64,000 nt of DNA from Phylloscopus collybita (taxonomy: Eukaryota; Chordata; Aves; Passeriformes; Phylloscopidae): positions 744,001-808,000 of the forward strand of contig JAJNNQ010000006.1 of NCBI GenBank assembly GCA_027886175.1, given 5' to 3'. The position numbers were made by a program, and so were the translations under genes. Positions 26,901-35,000 of the stretch are shown here, piece after piece. Each line of letters opens with the position of its first letter. Within the stretch, counting starts at the first letter, position 1. Under the pieces are notes generated by a model. The model made no database searches, was not told the origin of the DNA, and saw only the letters and a program-made list of their open reading frames with translations.

Positions 26901-29900
26901 ATATCTCAAGCGCTGAGTACAAGACTTGCAGGACAGAGAGGTGTTTTGGTGAGGAAAAGACTTTGTTCCCTTTATGAATAGTCAAGGGTCAGATGAAAAG
27001 ATAAATGGTACCAGGAAATTGCATCTCCAGTTGAAGAACTGCAACTTTTCGATAGTACAAAATACAACCTGCATATTATGGTTCCATTGTTAGCTGACAA
27101 AGGCTAGGCAGAAATCATGTCCCTTGAGCGAGTTTCACAAAGCTTTTAATCATCTTCAGCACAAGACACAAAGACAGTCCACTAGTTACAAAGGAACCCG
27201 GCAGACCTGCCACTTCTTTTTTTCCTGTTTTAATGGAAAAGACTTTAACTGGGACACACAAAGCCATTTCAGCACTAGGAAGGAAAAAAAAAAAATCAAC
27301 CAACAAACCACTTCTCTCACCCCAAAAACACCCAAACACAACACCCTAACCTATAAAGGTAAAATAAGTTCAAGATGAAAGGAAAGATACAGATGAACGA
27401 TAAGTGGGAATAAAAACAGCTATCAAGAAGTCTCATCTCTCAATATGAAAAGCACCACTCGAACAAAAGCACTTAAAACCCAAATAAAACCTGCATAACT
27501 GCTTTCTCCAGCCACCTGATACCCTGACATCATGCAAACAGGCTTCATTTGCTCTAAATGCAAAAGAAAAGACTTGAAGTGGAAGAAACAAACCCAGATA
27601 CAATTTGATGAGTCTAATAAAAGAGAGGAAGAGAGAAATTAGGAGTAGTTTTGTGAGCTGCACAAAGAACTAGTAAAACCAAAACTATTTAAGGAAGAAG
27701 ACTGCTCCCACTGGCATGTTGTTCAACACCAGGGCTAACACACATACTTTTATCCCAGTTCCTCTGTTATGTTGGCAAAACTGTTTGCATGGGCTATGCA
27801 ATAAGCTGGATCAGAGAACTTAAAAGGCATAAAAATAGCACTGCAAACCACAGCCCTCCGTGAAAGAACTGTTTGTTCATGGAATTGCAGCCTGAGCAGG
27901 ACAACCAGAAATTAGAGACAGAGATTGACTAATGAAGGGAAAACGGCATTTAAAGCCTGAGGAAGAAAAAGTCATTGGACATGGTGAAAAGAAATCCGAG
28001 GGGAAAGAGACTTGGGATTAAAAATTAATATGGTCACAGTACTGACTGAGACTAACAATCAGCACAGGCAAAGACACAGCTATGGATCAGGTTGGTTTGG
28101 GGAGCCACAAGAAAGCAATTTCCATTCCTACCTTTCTGCTCTAAGCGTAAATTCTGGGAGCCAAGAAAGAAAATGGTGAGGAGGGAGGCCAAGACCTAAT
28201 CAGAAGTCTGTGAAATTCCCCAAAAGCCATGGAAAAGTGGAAAAATACAGACGAAAGGACGAACAGCAGAGAGCTCAAAGAATCAGGAAACTAAACCTAA
28301 CGAGGTGAGGAGAATAAATGGATGTAGCAATGGCAGAGCAACAGGAAAGTGACAAAGTAACCAGAGCTCAAGACAATTCCGAGCAGGACAGTGAGATAAA
28401 AAAGTATGAGAAGAAAATTTTGGGGATAGTGAGGAGAGAAACAGGACCAAGTGAGACTGAAGTGAATGTTTCACAACTACTAGAAGTGACCATCATACTA
28501 ATGAGCTGGCTCTGGTGACTATCTGCCTGAAAATTAAGTCAATTCAATTTAGGAACCAAATTAAAAGCTACTTTGTTTTGTTTTGCTAGGGTTATTTATG
28601 CTGTATTTGGGGATTCTAAGCAATCTACCACACCATCAGACACGTACTGGGAAGCTCTGAAGGACAGACAACGCCTTTCAGTCCCAGCAAAGTGGTAGAT
28701 CAATGCAGATGTATCAACATCTGTATTTTAACAAACGTGGCCTCAATGCTGAAACAGACAAAACTCCCTTCTGTGTCCCTGGTTATTTTTAGCCATTCCA
28801 TAGCACTTCTCTCCTGCTGGTACAAGAACAGCCCAGAGGCAGGGACAAATGGGCCAAAGGAAGGATGATTCTTCCAGCAGGAACACAGTCCAAATTCAAA
28901 GCACTGTCATGAAGTGAAGAATCAGGAAATGAGTGCATCCCATGGGTTGGACAAGCTGAAGAGGGTAAAGGATTTATTATGGATGAGTTTTTGGATCTGT
29001 CCAGCTACCATTTGCTTCCATCCTGTTCCTGATTAAGGGTCACAGAAGTATTATTGTCATTGCTTCTCTGACACCAGAGGTAGTCCATGGGCAGTGTGGT
29101 TTGTCCCATGGTGAGAACACCAGTGGGTAATGTGGGAGAAAGTGTCGGGATGCTCATATTCAGAGGGGTGTGGGAGTGGGGCTTAAGGGGGCTGAGATAT
29201 TTGCTACTGACTATGGTGCACATCAGCCTGCAAGGGTATAAAATGCTGATGGAAACTGGGCCAACTAGTCTCCCAAGGCTGCAGACAGCTCCCAGGTGGA
29301 TTGCCTCCAGACGAAATGTATTACCAATAAATCTAATCATAATCATTCTCCTATTTTTTGCATCTGTCTGAGAGCCTTCTCTTGTGCCTGAGAGTCTTCT
29401 CTGCCACAGATTGCTCAAAGTCCTACTTTGTTGCTGTTGGGAGACAAAAAACTATGAAAGTAGACTAAAAAAAAAAGTGCTCTTCAAGAAAAGCAATGAG
29501 TAGCTCAAATATCATTGAGATTACTATGACACAAAAATATTGGAAAAGCTGGTCAGCTTTAAAAGGTGAAGCATCCCTTGAAATAGTTAGAAAATACAAG
29601 GGAAATTGTTACAGAACAAATTCTAGGCCCAGCAAGTGTTGCAGCACAGAAGGTGCTGGTAGCAGCCCCACTGTGGGCTGTGAGCAGCCTCACTCCAGGT
29701 GCAGGGCTCCAGATGGAGCTGTAGTTCTGTACAGCAAAGTGTGTTATGCCAAAGTACTCGCTCTCCTTTCTTCCTCTGCACTGCAGCAGTTTGCCTCATG
29801 GCGTGAGCAGGGACACTTAGCTGCTGTAAGTCAAAGTCAGGAAAAGTTTGTGAAAATTATAAAAACAAACAACCTGCCAGTAGCTGGACGTTTGGGGTTT

Positions 29901-31334
29901 TTGTTTGTTTTCAAAGGCAAATAAATTCCTTCACCCACTTCACACAGAAATTTCCAAACAGATCTTGGATCAGTTGCCAGTGCAACTGCAATACCATGGA
30001 ACTGATTTACATTGGGACAAAGAGGGGACAAACCCAGCTGAGCAACCTAAACTAGACACTGCCAAACACTCAATGTCACAAATCCACGGCCTAAGGATAA
30101 GTTTAACTTGTTTCATTCATACACAGTACGGATACTTGCAATATGCATCGGTGTGTTGTCGGAAAGTGAATAAGCCATTAACACAGATGTGGCCAGGAAA
30201 GGCAGCACCAGCTCGCGCACTCAGGGCTTCCACACAAAAGAGATCCAGACCCAGAGCTTGATGTTGCCATGGTGTCAGCTAATGCAGCAGCTTTGTCCCT
30301 CTTGCTATTGCTCCCTCTTCTGGATTAAAAAAATAGAGAGCAGACAAGCACAACAAACCTTTCCTGTCAGAGCTGCTTTCTTTGGAGTAACCGAATGGTC
30401 AGTGACACACTGCTAGAAACTGAATATATGTACTAGTGCCTTGAACCTGGATTAAAGGCAAGGAGTGCAAACACTCTAAGTACTGCTTCCAGAGATACTA
30501 CTGACATTGCAGATACTGCACGCAAGAATTTTAGTGGCGGAACTGAGCTCCACTGCAGAAGAGCCAGCCTGGCAGTCAGCTGGTCTTGGTGGGATCCCAG
30601 TTCTGATGTGATGGCTCTCAACATGAGAGATCCTGGCAGGCGAGGTGCCACAGTCCCTCTGACCGGCAGTCTGCTCCACATCCTGAGGTACGCTGCCTGG
30701 AAAACCACATCTGATGAAGTGGTTTGGTTTGGCAAAGGAAAGCACGCTGCACAGGCACAGCCTCCTCTTTTTCTACCCACTAATTTCACACTTGGAGCAG
30801 CTGAAGAGCACAGGCTTCAAAGCGCACATGACACTTCAGCGGGACAAAAGTAAGTGACTCAAAGCGACATTTTTCTAAAACGAGTTTTAGAGCATTTCAT
30901 ATCTATAGCATTCCATCGCATATGGCGCCTTTTTTTTTTTTTTTTTTTTTTTCCTGGAGAAGTCACTGTAATAACCCTCCCGGGAAGTTTAGCTCCATCC
31001 AGGTGCCGCACTAGCGGTGAACACCCCGCGCTGTGACAGACTGGGCTGCGAGGCCCCGCTCTCCCACGCACGGAGCATCCCGCGCTGTGGAACAGGGGCT
31101 GGAGAGCCGCTCTATCGCACTCGCGGAGCATCTCACGCTATGGAACACCCCCTGCAGACCCCGCTCTCCCACCCACGGAGCATCCCGCGCTGTGGCAAAG
31201 GGTCGCAGAGCCCCGCTATCGCACCGCCGGCGCGTCCCTGTGCTCTCACCCTGGCTGAAGTCTTCGCCCGGCTCGGCCTCGGCGCGGCGCGGGAAGCCGG
31301 GCGGCAGCGCGGGGCCGATGAGCTGGCGGGCCAT
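14697..31334 (-). CDS. GPALPP1: GPALPP1, GPALPP motifs-containing protein 1 (8 coding exons, 349 aa)
   Basis: Coding exons on the minus strand are 31250-31334, 25613-25757, 24499-24594, 20608-20713, 17951-18085, 17556-17720, 17035-17133 and 14697-14915. They total 1050 nt in one frame; human GPALPP1 has about 340 aa. Seen in the protein: GPALPP motifs at 7-12, 31-36, 93-98 and 113-118; a degenerate IGPMPAKGP at 156-164; Asp/Glu-rich linkers including five Asp (85-89); and a conserved, highly charged C-terminal half (about 195-349, the DUF3752 region) with ESWMTELPPELK, GPRTFKRR, DRSVWTDTPADRERKAK and the C-terminus GNMFL. The start has a strong Kozak context (gccATGG). The family is nuclear and its molecular role is not established. 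It is also called KIAA1704 or LSR7. Confidence 0.95.
14916..17034 (-). other. GPALPP1: GPALPP1 intron 7
   Basis: The 2.1-kb intron between exons 7 and 8 is A/T-rich and has no recognisable repeat or RNA. Introns 6 (17134-17555) and 5 (17721-17950) are short and also featureless. Confidence 0.8.
17035..17133 (-). CDS. GPALPP1: GPALPP1 coding exon 7 (245-277)
   Basis: It encodes EREEAKKSSSKDNEE, then LSERDKRLTEQVTSYN (human LSGRDKRLAEQVSSYN). 33 codons, acceptor catcag, donor CAAT|gtaagt. Confidence 0.96.
17556..17720 (-). CDS. GPALPP1: GPALPP1 coding exon 6 (190-244)
   Basis: It encodes RESWMTELPPELKSFGFGPR and continues TFKRRTDD and DRSVWTDTPADRERKAK, the most conserved block of the family. 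55 codons, phase 0 on both sides; acceptor tgtaaag, donor CCAAG|gtgagc. Confidence 0.97.
17951..18085 (-). CDS. GPALPP1: GPALPP1 coding exon 5 (145-189)
   Basis: It encodes DSSEDEDNFIGPMPAKGPV and then EFERRAQRMKEKLT, matching human DSSEDEDIIGPMPAKGPV and EFEKRAQRMKEKLT. Exactly 45 codons, phase 0 on both sides, donor CAGT|gtgagt. The GPALPP motif is reduced to GPMPAKGP. Confidence 0.95.
18615..18826 (+). mobile_element. CR1 LINE 3' fragment
   Basis: It contains the CR1 3' landmarks in order: aggaagaatttcttcact, ggtggtggagtcaccattcc, a gtcttttccagcttaat-like segment and a tail ttccatgattctgac. It is antisense to GPALPP1, in intron 4. Confidence 0.85.
20355..20434. repeat. T-rich (TTTTG)n-like simple repeat
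   Basis: About 80 bp of T runs broken by single or paired G. It lies in GPALPP1 intron 4, where the transcript would be A-rich. Confidence 0.8.
20608..20713 (-). CDS. GPALPP1: GPALPP1 coding exon 4 (109-144)
   Basis: It encodes RPIIGPALPPGFRKPSEDTR and a Ser-rich tail ending in SHPQ; human has RPIIGPALPPGF. The acceptor is tgtcaag. The donor CCCCAG|gtttgt is weaker than the others but gives phase 0, which fits exon 5. Confidence 0.92.
21744..21763. repeat. (TTCC)5 microsatellite
   Basis: Five TTCC units inside GPALPP1 intron 3. Confidence 0.85.
23148..23222 (-). mobile_element. CR1 LINE 3' stub
   Basis: The plus strand reads cacagaatcatagaatattc, then agaagggacccacaagg and atcatcaagtccaac. 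This is the reverse complement of a CR1 3' end. Only about 75 bp remain. It is in the sense orientation within GPALPP1 intron 3. Confidence 0.75.
23531..23604. repeat. Short tandem duplication leading into an inverted repeat
   Basis: cttagttacataaatt occurs at 23531-23546 and again at 23551-23566. The second copy starts an imperfect hairpin: CATAAATTTTATG (23559-23571) pairs with CATAAAAATTTATG (23583-23596) around an 11-bp loop, and weaker pairing extends to 23552 and 23604. It could be a MITE remnant or chance A/T-rich pairing. Confidence 0.55.
23931..23941. repeat. G11 homopolymer
   Basis: Eleven consecutive G in otherwise A/T-rich intron 3 of GPALPP1. Confidence 0.9.
24499..24594 (-). 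CDS. GPALPP1: GPALPP1 coding exon 3 (77-109)
   Basis: It encodes KKPKRIHEDDDDDGFFGPAL and then PPGFKKQDDSPE, matching human GFFGPALPPGFKKQDDSP. Acceptor ttgcag, donor AGAG|gtaatt, phase 2 on both sides. Confidence 0.95.
24595..25612 (-). other. GPALPP1: GPALPP1 intron 2
   Basis: A 1.0-kb A/T-rich intron in which I see no repeat, exon or RNA gene. Confidence 0.8.
25613..25757 (-). CDS. GPALPP1: GPALPP1 coding exon 2 (29-76)
   Basis: It encodes VAGPALPPDYKSS (human VAGPALPPNYKSS) and a Ser/Asp/Glu-rich linker. Acceptor gttcag|TTGCAG|GACC has a second in-frame AG six bases on. Donor CCCAA|gtgagt, phase 2. A CR1 tail lies about 25 bp upstream of the acceptor. Confidence 0.93.
25782..25882 (-). 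mobile_element. CR1 LINE 3' fragment next to GPALPP1 exon 2
   Basis: The plus strand reads tcataaaatcacagaatggc, a ttggattggaagggacc-like stretch, then ctgccatgggcagag and ctactagcccaggttt. This is the reverse complement of a CR1 3' end. It is in the sense orientation in intron 1, and its tail stops about 25 bp from the exon 2 acceptor. Confidence 0.85.
28907..29406 (+). mobile_element. Solo-LTR-like element in GPALPP1 intron 1
   Basis: About 500 bp that can be bounded by TGT and ACA. Inside, in LTR order, are a G-rich promoter-like part, a TATA box (gggtataaaatgctg, about 29236-29250), a poly(A) signal (aataaatc, about 29327) some 90 bp later, and a T/C-rich U5-like end with a repeated ctgagag(c/t)cttct. 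No gag, pol or env sequence is attached. It is opposite to GPALPP1 transcription. No clear target duplication is seen, so the ends are tentative. Confidence 0.45.
30930..30952. repeat. T23 homopolymer (A23 in the GPALPP1 sense)
   Basis: An uninterrupted run of 23 T at the edge of the CpG island, in GPALPP1 intron 1. It may be a retroposed poly(A) relic or simple slippage; no element body is recognisable beside it. Confidence 0.8.
31027..31238. repeat. Four-copy ~53-bp minisatellite in the CpG island
   Basis: A core CGCGCTGTG, or the variant CACGCTATG, recurs at 31027, 31081, 31134 and 31186, so the period is 54, 53 and 52 bp. Each unit continues through a CCGCTCTCCCAC-like or CCGCTCTATCGCAC-like segment. 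In the first three copies this ends in GGAGCATC. Units 1 and 3 share CTCTCCCAC, while units 2 and 4 share CTATCGCAC, which suggests that a two-unit block was duplicated. It lies at the 5' end of GPALPP1 intron 1, ending about 12 bp from exon 1. Confidence 0.8.
31250..31334 (-). CDS. GPALPP1: GPALPP1 coding exon 1 (1-28)
   Basis: It encodes MARQLIGPALPPGF and a short acidic linker ending in EDFSQ; human GPALPP1 begins MARDLIGPALPPGF. The donor CCAGG|gtgag leaves phase 1. The exon lies in the CpG island, 12 bp from the minisatellite in intron 1. Confidence 0.95.
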
Positions 31335-31595
31335 GGCGAAGCCGGCTCCGGGGGCAGCCCGGCCGCTATCCCCGGCCCGGCCCGCTCCGCTTCCCTGCTC
31401 CCGCCCCTGCGGCGCTCCCGGATGACGCCGCGCCCGCCGGGAAGGAGGCCGGGAAGGAAACAGGGAGAGAGGGAGGGTTCACCTTCCTCAGCCCGGACGT
31501 GACGCGTTCAGCGGCCGCCGCCGGAGGGCCCCACGTGGTGGTGCGAGCGCGCCGCGGAGCGGGGTCTGCACCCGAGCGGCCTCTCCGGGCCCGAC
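31335..31595. promoter_or_regulatory. Shared bidirectional GPALPP1/NUFIP1 promoter
   Basis: These 261 bp separate the two divergent start codons. The sequence is GC- and CpG-dense and has no TATA box in either direction. Visible candidate sites are a GC box (cccgcccc, 31400-31407), TGACG half-sites of the CRE/ATF type (31423-31427 and 31500-31504), GGAA ETS-like cores near 31441-31460, and a palindromic E-box CACGTG (31532-31537). Transcription starts cannot be placed by eye. That one element drives both genes is inferred from the spacing and from the known human arrangement. Confidence 0.8.
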
Positions 31596-32088
31596 ATGAA
31601 CCCCTTCGCCTGGTACCCGCCGCCCCCGCCGGGGCTGCCTCCGCCGGGCATCCCCCCACCCTTCTTCTGCCCGCCGCCCTCCTGGGACACGAGCTTCTGG
31701 GCTGCCCCCGTGCCCTACCCCCCGCCCGGCCGCTACCCGCCGCCCGACAGCACCTACACGTCCCCCGACACCTACTCGCAGCCCAAGAGCTACTCCCAGC
31801 CCGCCGAGTCCTACTCACAACCCGCCGACAGCTACCCGCCCGCTGAGAGCTACTCGGATCCCGCCCAGAGCATCTCTGCCGCCGAGAGCTACTCCCAGCC
31901 TGCCGAGAGCTATCCGCAGCCTGCCCAGAACTACTCGCAGCCCGAGGGCTACCCCCAGCCCGCCGAGGGCTACCCGCCGGCTCAGAGCTACCCGCAGCCC
32001 GAGGGTTTCCTTCCCCCTCACAGCTACACCTCGCCTGCCGCCTGGTTCCCGCCGGCCTACGGAGCGCGACCGCAGGGCCCGCACGCTG
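31596..32088 (+). CDS. NUFIP1: NUFIP1 coding exon 1 (residues 1-164)
   Basis: This exon encodes the low-complexity N-terminus. It starts [13 protein letters not shown], has a second aromatic/proline patch [12 protein letters not shown] (residues 33-44), and then about 13 tandem 6-7-residue Tyr/Ser/Gln/Pro repeats (53-148). It is very GC-rich and lies in the CpG island. The donor is GCTG|gtgagg; the exon ends in phase 1, with one base of codon 165. Confidence 0.9.
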
Positions 32089-35000
32089 GTGAGGGGCAGG
32101 GGCAGGGGAGAAGCCGTCTCTTGGGCCCATGGGCTCCTTTCCATCCCGCGCATGCAGGGGCCCCGGGGCTGTCCTGAACCCTTGGGGCTGCAGGACTCTT
32201 CTCCAAGCATGTTGGTCATGCAACCCTCTTATCTCTTCCCTAGATCCTTCTCTGTTGCCCACCGAGGTAGGAGAGGGGTGTTTTACCAGCTGTATCTGTG
32301 AATGGCTCATGGTTTTTTTTCTCTGTTTTGAAGGTGGAAATGGTAATTTCTCCCAGAAATGGCAGGGCAAGCAAGTGCCTGCATTTAGTAAACATTGTCC
32401 AGAAGAAAATAACAAGCCAAAGGTATGGAGTGGGGTCCCCAGTGCAAGAGGGATATGTACGTGTTGGAGTGGGTCCAGGGAAAGACCACGAAAATGATCA
32501 GGGTGGGGGGCACCTCTCCTGTGAAGGCTGAGAGAGCTGGGGCTGTTCAGCCTGGAGAAGAGAAGGCTTCAGGTAGAACCCTGCAGCATCCTTTCAGTAC
32601 TTTAAGGGAACTTAGGAAAAAGATAGGGACAGACTTCATTTATAGTATGGCCTGCAGTGATAGAACAAGGAATAATGGTTTTAGACTGAAGCAGAGTAGA
32701 TTTAAATTAGACATAAGGAAGACTTTTTTTACTATGTAGGACATGAGATACTGGTACAGATTGCCCAGAGAAGCTGTGACCGGCCTGTCCCTGGAAGTGT
32801 TGAAGGCCAGATTGAATGGGGCTTTGAGCAGCCTGATCTAGTCATAGGTTGTCCCTGCCTGTGGTGGGGGGCTTGGAACCAGATGATGTTGGAAGGTCCC
32901 TTCCCACCCAAATCATTCTGTGGTGGTGTCAGTCTACTGGGACTTGGCCCAAGGCACTGTAGAGACCCCATTCTCCCACCTAACATGCTTGCCCTTAGAA
33001 GAGAGCAAATATGTGGCAGTCTGTAACTCTTGAAAGATACATGTCAACCAAATTCTTACACAGGTTTATGTCACCTTACTGTGGCGATGCCCAGCTGCCT
33101 AAATTACATTAGTGCTCTGTTACATGGTCAGGACCAGCCAGATGACACTGATGTGTGTAGTGGGAGAGGGCAGGGTTTGTGCTGCCCTGTGAGCTTGTAC
33201 ATGTCATGGGACAACAGTCATGGTCTGTCTTGGTAGGGGAGAGACATGGGGCTTTAGCTAAATCTCACAGCCCTCGGGAAGTCCGTGCCAGCAGGCTGGT
33301 GTGTTTGCAGAAGCAATAATTGATTGAATGGTGATAGTGGGAAGAGCTGAGTGCAGGGCACATTATTTAGAAAATACATAATTTGAACTTAAATTCCGTA
33401 TTATGTTAGCTTATCTTTGAAACACGTAACTGCTTTATTAACAAAAATACTAATAGTGTTTCATGACTAAATAAGTACAGGGGTATCTTGAAACTACAAT
33501 CCTGAGATTATTTCATCTTCTTTTTTTTTTTTTTTTCTTTATTTCAGACCAAAAAGAAAAAAGAGACAGTTTTCTCTCATTACTGTGATACCTGTGACCG
33601 TGGCTATAAAAACCAGGAGAAGTATGATGAACACATTTCACAGCATAAACAGGTTAATGAGTTTGGGTTCTTTTATTCACACTTTGATTTTTTTCTTTTG
33701 TGCCTGGCAAGCAGTGAGCTGTAGTCACTCTTTGAACAGAAGACATAGGAAAGAGATTCCAGAGCTATGTCAAGTATTAGTGGGGGATTTTTTTCTGAAT
33801 GCTCTATGTAGGGGAGGCTTCAGTTGTATTTTTTATTACTGAAGCCTTTTAAACTGTTTTTCTTGTAAAGTATTGCTAAGTCGTAGGAATTAATTCATTG
33901 GCACCACTATAGCATGTACAGTTTTTGTGTGGAAACATTTAAAAAATTCCTTTGCTGAAAATTACCAAAATTTGCAATTGAAGAGTCTTGCAAATTTCTA
34001 TCTTAGGTAAACTTCACTTTCTCTTCAGGTATTGGATACACTCCCTACACTGGTTATTCTAAAACCAGATGAAATTTAAAAGTGCGTTATCCCTGCTTGC
34101 TGTTTTTACAATCATCTTTGTTAGCGAACCGGGTAGCTTACACAGCCTATGCAACAAACTCTGCAGGCAGCTGGCACTGAGTTTATTTGAAGTGTGCTTA
34201 AAAGCTTGTTTATAATTTGTGTAAATTGGTATGTCTTAAGTTCACCCTCTTATCTTGCAGTGCTCAGAAGAAGGTTGCAATTTCAGTGCACATGAGAAGA
34301 TCGTTCAGATACACTGGAAGAATGTAGGTAACCCTCTGGGGCCCAAAATACAAGTCTGTGCCACCTTTACCATAGCCCTCTTTCTCATTCTTCTCTCTTT
34401 CCTTTCATTCATCTGGAAAGAAAATGTGTGACCTCTGAGGAGAATCTGTTTCAAGACAATATTGTGGATGAAAATACATTAAATACTATGGAGTTTTTAA
34501 AATGGATTCATTTTATTCATTTACATCATCTCTGTGTAGAGTCTCGGCAGTTGTGGAGATGAAAACAGTGTAATACCACTGTACTTGACATAATGATGTT
34601 TTCTTTTTTAACATGTGGGGTTTTTTTTCCTTCCTCTTTTAAACACCTGTAAAATACTTTTTCCTTAGGCACATGCACCTGGTGCTAAAAGAATAAAATT
34701 AGATAGTCCAGAAGAGATTGCTAAATGGAGAGAAGAAAGAAAAAGGTAAGACTTGTGGCCTATGGATTTATTTCACTGTATTTTCCCTGTTGGGAGCATT
34801 AGATGACATTAGCTGAAGGGCAGGAGCAGCACATTGCACAACTTGTTGTTTCTGCTGTACCATTGACCCTGCTAAACTCCTGCAGCAGTGATCTGTGTCA
34901 GAATGCCTGAGCCAGGAGAATGTGAGCTGCAGAGACTATAATAATTTAGAAGATTATTAGAGCAGGCAAGGTATCAGCTGAGAAAGGAAACAGCTTTCCC

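Larger units (their letters stand above)
25758..31249 (-). other. GPALPP1: GPALPP1 intron 1
   Basis: The largest intron (5.5 kb). From its 3' end it holds the CR1 fragment, about 3 kb with nothing recognisable, an LTR-like segment (28907-29406), the T23 run and the minisatellite. Confidence 0.8.
30960..32110. other. CpG island
   Basis: CpG dinucleotides and G+C are dense here by eye and sparse elsewhere in the window. The island covers GPALPP1 exon 1 and the start of its intron 1, the shared promoter and NUFIP1 exon 1. The borders are approximate. Confidence 0.8.

Noticed and set aside
31017..31502. 161-codon plus-strand frame through the CpG island with repeated peptide blocks
   Set aside because: The repeated peptides are only the translation of the ~53-bp minisatellite. 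The frame overlaps GPALPP1 exon 1 in antisense and looks like no known protein.
31366..32415. 349-codon open frame on the minus strand across NUFIP1 exon 1 and the promoter
   Set aside because: Its composition (Arg/Ala/Gly/Ser-rich) is what the antisense of a GC-rich Pro/Ser/Tyr repeat gives. It runs through NUFIP1 exons 1 and 2 and their splice sites and resembles no protein. It is a shadow frame.
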